Below, one piece after another: positions 61,447 through 64,000 of a DNA stretch of 64,000 nucleotides. Location: NCBI GenBank assembly GCA_017437755.1, contig JAFRXI010000006.1, forward strand, positions 1-64,000, in the 5' to 3' direction. The notes under the pieces were generated by a model, which saw only the letters and a program-made list of their open reading frames with translations, had not been told where the DNA came from and did no database searches. Positions within the stretch are counted from its first letter, which is position 1. Each line of letters opens with the position of its first letter. The position numbers and the translations under genes are program-made. Source of the DNA: Bacteroidales bacterium. GTDB taxonomy: Bacteria > Bacteroidota > Bacteroidia > Bacteroidales > UBA932.

Positions 61447-62166
61447 GTGAAACGCCTCTCATCCGAAGACAGGGCCGGACTTTATATCACCGCGATCATC
61501 CACCTCGCGGTGATTATTGTCCTTCTTGCCGCCCAGATAGGGTTTTCGGTGCAGAGGGAGAACACCTTCGTGATGGACTTCACCCGTCAGGAGCAGAAAC
61601 AGCAGGAAAAGGAAAAGATCGAACTCACCAAAAGTGCCGCCCAGAAACTGGAGGAACTCATTGCCGCCGCATCCATGCAGGGAGGGGCCTACAGGAATGT
61701 CACAGTCAACCGTTCGCAGGCCCTGAAGGACGACCGCAACACCGATGCCGAGAAACTCTACCGCGACGCCGAGCGGCTTGCCAGGGAACTCAAGGACGGC
61801 CAGAACCGCCCCGACGATCCGGACGATTACGTTGACACCGGTTCATCCCAAAAAGACGAGCCGGAGATTAAAAAACAAACATACTCAGGACCTTCCGTGC
61901 TCTCCTGGTCCCTGGAGGGACGCAAGGCCAGCCGCCTTCCCATCCCCGCCTACAGGTGCATGGGTGCCGGCCAGGTTACCGTGATAATAGTGGTGAACAA
62001 CAACGGGGATGTGGTGAACGCCAAGGTGGAAGATTCCCTTTCCTCGGCCGACGAGTGCCTGAGGGGCTTTGCCATAAGGGCTGCCAGGCTCTCGAAGTTC
62101 TCGGCCTCGCAAACCGCTCCATCACGTCAGACAGGCAATATCGTATATCAGTTCATTGCGCAGTAA
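61447..62166 (+). CDS. TonB-like energy transducer with charged linker
   Basis: 239 residues, GTG start at 61447 (no nearer ATG). One N-terminal membrane helix (about 11-32), then a Gln/Glu/Lys-rich, likely helical linker (RQEQKQQEKEKIELTKSAAQ) instead of the usual Pro-rich one, and a C-terminal TonB/TolA-like domain (about 150-239: GQVTVIIVVNNNGDVVNAKV, ending GNIVYQFIAQ). Could couple ExbB/D to SusC-type receptors or act in cell division like TolA. It converges on ctpA with a 14-bp overlap. Confidence 0.75.
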   Translation: MKRLSSEDRAGLYITAIIHLAVIIVLLAAQIGFSVQRENTFVMDFTRQEQKQQEKEKIELTKSAAQKLEELIAAASMQGGAYRNVTVNRSQALKDDRNTDAEKLYRDAERLARELKDGQNRPDDPDDYVDTGSSQKDEPEIKKQTYSGPSVLSWSLEGRKASRLPIPAYRCMGAGQVTVIIVVNNNGDVVNAKVEDSLSSADECLRGFAIRAARLSKFSASQTAPSRQTGNIVYQFIAQ

Positions 62167-63745
62167 GCGCCTTTGTAACCGTTTCATCCACAGGGAGATA
62201 ATACTTATAGAAAGCATTGTCTCCCAATTTTGAATAACGGGCTGTGAGGGCCTTGAGCTGCGGCATGAGGTACTCCTCGGTGCGCTCCCACTCATCCCCT
62301 TCGGGGCGGAGTCCGTCCTTGGAAAGGGCAAAGGAGAGGAACTGCCGCTTTATGTCTATCCGGCCGAGGAAGGCGTCCAGAGCAGGATAATTGTCAATCG
62401 AGAGGAGTTCCTTGCGATACCGGTCGAACATTGCCGAGGCGAACCTCATCTGGGTGGCCTTGCGGTTGCAGGCGGAATAGAAGGGCGTGACCTTTGCCGT
62501 GGTGTCAAGCGGAACGATTATGTCCGGGACAATACCTCCGCCGCCGTAGACCGGACGTCCGCCGACGGTATGGTGGAGGTCGGTGCTGTCTACCTTTACG
62601 CTATCGGCCGAGAACACCTCCCCGGTTGCATAGCGCTTGTAGATATCATATTCGTAATCAGACGAATAAGGCTTCTGGATACAACGCCCCGAGGGGGTGT
62701 GGAAGCGCGCCACGGTAATCCTGAGCCCGGAACCGTCGCTGAAGTAGACCGGCTCCTGTACAAGCCCTTTTCCAAATGAGCGGCGGCCCACCAGCAGACC
62801 CCTGTCGTTGTCCTGGACCGCACCGGCGAAAATCTCACTGGACGACGCCGAATTCTCGTTTATAAGCACCGTGAGCGCCACGTCCCTGAGGGAGCCGCGG
62901 CCGTCGGCACGGTAACTCTCCTTCGGGCGGTGGAGCCCTTCCATATACACAATGGTATCACCCTTTGAAAGGAACTCGTTGCAGAGCAGCAGGGACTGGT
63001 CAAAATAACCGCCTGTATTGTCCCTGAGGTCGAAAACCAGCCTTTTCATACCCTGGTCCAAAAGGTCCTTACCGGCCTCATGGAACTCCTTGTAAGTGTT
63101 GCGGGAAAACTTTGACAACCGGATGAAACCGGTGGTATCGTCAATCATGAAATGGGCGTCGATCGAGTGCACGGGAATCTTCCCGCGGGTAATCTCAAAC
63201 GGGATGGTCTCCCGCTCCCTTTTGACGGTGATGGTGACCTTCGTACCCGACGGTCCCTTCATCCTCCGCACCATGCTGTCCTGGGGGAACTTCACGCCGG
63301 CTATTACGGTAGTATCCACCTTCAGGAGCCGGTCGCCGGGCTGGAGACCGACTTTCTCCGACGGACCGCCGGGAATGACTTCCAGCACGATTGCGGTATC
63401 GTTGGGAACGTTGAACTGTATTCCAATGCCCTCGAAATTACCGGCCAGTTCCGTCTCGGACTCCTCCAGCTGGACAGGCGGCATGTAGACCGTATGGGGG
63501 TCCAGTTCCCGGAGGGCAGCCACCACCGCGGCATCGGTCATCTCCTTAACCTTCAGGGTGTCAACGTAGTTCTTCCCCACCTCCTCCAGGATAAGGTTCA
63601 GCTTACGCCAGGCGCCATACTTGGCGTTTATAACCTTACGGTTGTCCATTATCCTTACCGTCACAAGGGTAAGCAACACGCCAAGCGCCACCCCGGCAAG
63701 CACCTGGGCTATCTGGAACAGCAGACGGGAACGGTCTTCGCGCAT
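62153..63745 (-). CDS. ctpA: S41-family C-terminal processing protease
   Basis: 530 residues. N-terminal membrane anchor (about 9-30), PDZ domain (about 85-185, GIGIQFNVPNDTAIVLEVIP), and the catalytic domain with serine in INENSASSSEIFAG and lysine in RRSFGKGLVQEPV. Degrades or trims periplasmic proteins. Follows the deaminase gene with a 2-bp gap. Confidence 0.94.
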   Translation of the reverse strand: MREDRSRLLFQIAQVLAGVALGVLLTLVTVRIMDNRKVINAKYGAWRKLNLILEEVGKNYVDTLKVKEMTDAAVVAALRELDPHTVYMPPVQLEESETELAGNFEGIGIQFNVPNDTAIVLEVIPGGPSEKVGLQPGDRLLKVDTTVIAGVKFPQDSMVRRMKGPSGTKVTITVKRERETIPFEITRGKIPVHSIDAHFMIDDTTGFIRLSKFSRNTYKEFHEAGKDLLDQGMKRLVFDLRDNTGGYFDQSLLLCNEFLSKGDTIVYMEGLHRPKESYRADGRGSLRDVALTVLINENSASSSEIFAGAVQDNDRGLLVGRRSFGKGLVQEPVYFSDGSGLRITVARFHTPSGRCIQKPYSSDYEYDIYKRYATGEVFSADSVKVDSTDLHHTVGGRPVYGGGGIVPDIIVPLDTTAKVTPFYSACNRKATQMRFASAMFDRYRKELLSIDNYPALDAFLGRIDIKRQFLSFALSKDGLRPEGDEWERTEEYLMPQLKALTARYSKLGDNAFYKYYLPVDETVTKALTAQ

Positions 63746-63747
63746 TC

Positions 63748-64000
63748 TCAGTCGACTTTTTCAACCTCGATCCCGGCCTTTCGGAGCAGGTCTATCCCAT
63801 CGGTAAGGCGGTACTCATCGCGGTAAACCACCCTTTTTATTCCGGACTGGATAATGAGCTTGGAGCACTCCAGGCAGGGAGATGCCGTGACATAGAGGGT
63901 GGAATCCAGGCTGTTGTTTCCGGATTTGGCGACCTTGGTTATGGCGTTTGCCTCGGCATGGAGGACATAGGGCTTGGTCACGCCGTTCTCGTCCTCGCAA
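63748..64000 (-). CDS. dCMP deaminase / cytidine-deaminase-fold protein, C-terminal 84 residues
   Basis: The frame is open to the right edge, so the N-terminus is outside. Zinc site: HAEANAI with the histidine and catalytic glutamate, and SPCLECSKLI with two cysteines. Spacing and the segment GIKRVVYRDEYR fit dCMP deaminase or ComE-type proteins. A GTG inside the frame is not needed as start. Confidence 0.85.
   Translation of the reverse strand, partial: CEDENGVTKPYVLHAEANAITKVAKSGNNSLDSTLYVTASPCLECSKLIIQSGIKRVVYRDEYRLTDGIDLLRKAGIEVEKVD

Noticed and set aside
3000-64000. tRNA or rRNA genes
   Set aside because: Intergenic stretches were read for cloverleaf and T-loop patterns by eye; none was found, though a covariance-model scan would be decisive.

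Overview
The window is chromosomal DNA of a fairly GC-rich member of the Bacteroidetes, most likely an uncultured gut-type Bacteroidales. Four things point there: a SusC/SusD glycan locus with a one-protein hybrid two-component regulator, many lipoproteins with fimbrillin-like N-terminal domains, M13 and CPBP peptidases, and promoters of the Bacteroidetes type (TTTG, about 19-20 bases, TAnnTTTG). Most start codons lack a Shine-Dalgarno sequence. Genus and species cannot be read from the sequence.

Layout. (1) 1-1580: 3' part of infB. (2) 1.6-20.4 kb, minus strand: a polysaccharide utilization locus transcribed leftwards: fimbrillin-like lipoprotein, SusC, SusD, Asp-box propeller protein, GH5-like hydrolase, 50-residue peptide, GLUG-repeat lipoprotein, DUF5107/TPR protein, second Asp-box protein; an aldose epimerase follows under its own promoter. 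A gene-free stretch (about 2.9-3.4 kb) rich in inverted repeats separates these last two. (3) 20.5-26.3 kb, minus: tmk, a DoxX/MauE-type membrane protein and the hybrid regulator, tightly packed. (4) 26.4-29.4 kb, plus: folP, a 118-bp inverted-repeat element, purB, a sugar-nucleotidyltransferase. (5) 29.4-33.1 kb, minus: a second small-peptide plus fimbrillin-like lipoprotein pair behind a divIC/ftsB-like gene, and a shortened GH50-like gene. (6) 33.2-43.2 kb: nucleotidyltransferase, CPBP protease, a kinase fused to a RapZ C-terminal domain, then pncB, an exported L7/L12-like domain, a large porin, a lytic transglycosylase and a GDPD lipoprotein. (7) 43.2-51.2 kb: LolE-like permease, M13 peptidase, two transporters, TPR protein, m5C methyltransferase, SRPBCC protein, pyrE. 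(8) 51.2-64 kb: NUDIX, queA, dprA, tatD, ansA, an ExbB/ExbD energy module, an EEP phosphatase, asnS, udk, a TonB-like protein, ctpA and a truncated deaminase.

How it works together. The glycan locus looks like one operon of about 17 kb: the regulator would sense a breakdown product in the periplasm and switch on capture (SusC/D and lipoproteins), cleavage (GH5-like and Asp-box enzymes) and sugar conversion (epimerase). The ExbB/D module and TonB-like protein would power SusC. The most unusual items are the two small-peptide/lipoprotein pairs with a matching motif, the exported L7/L12 domain, the 118-bp element at the 3' end of folP, the kinase-RapZ fusion, the internally deleted GH50-like gene and the interleaved divergent promoters. 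All functional statements rest on motif recognition by eye; no search was run.
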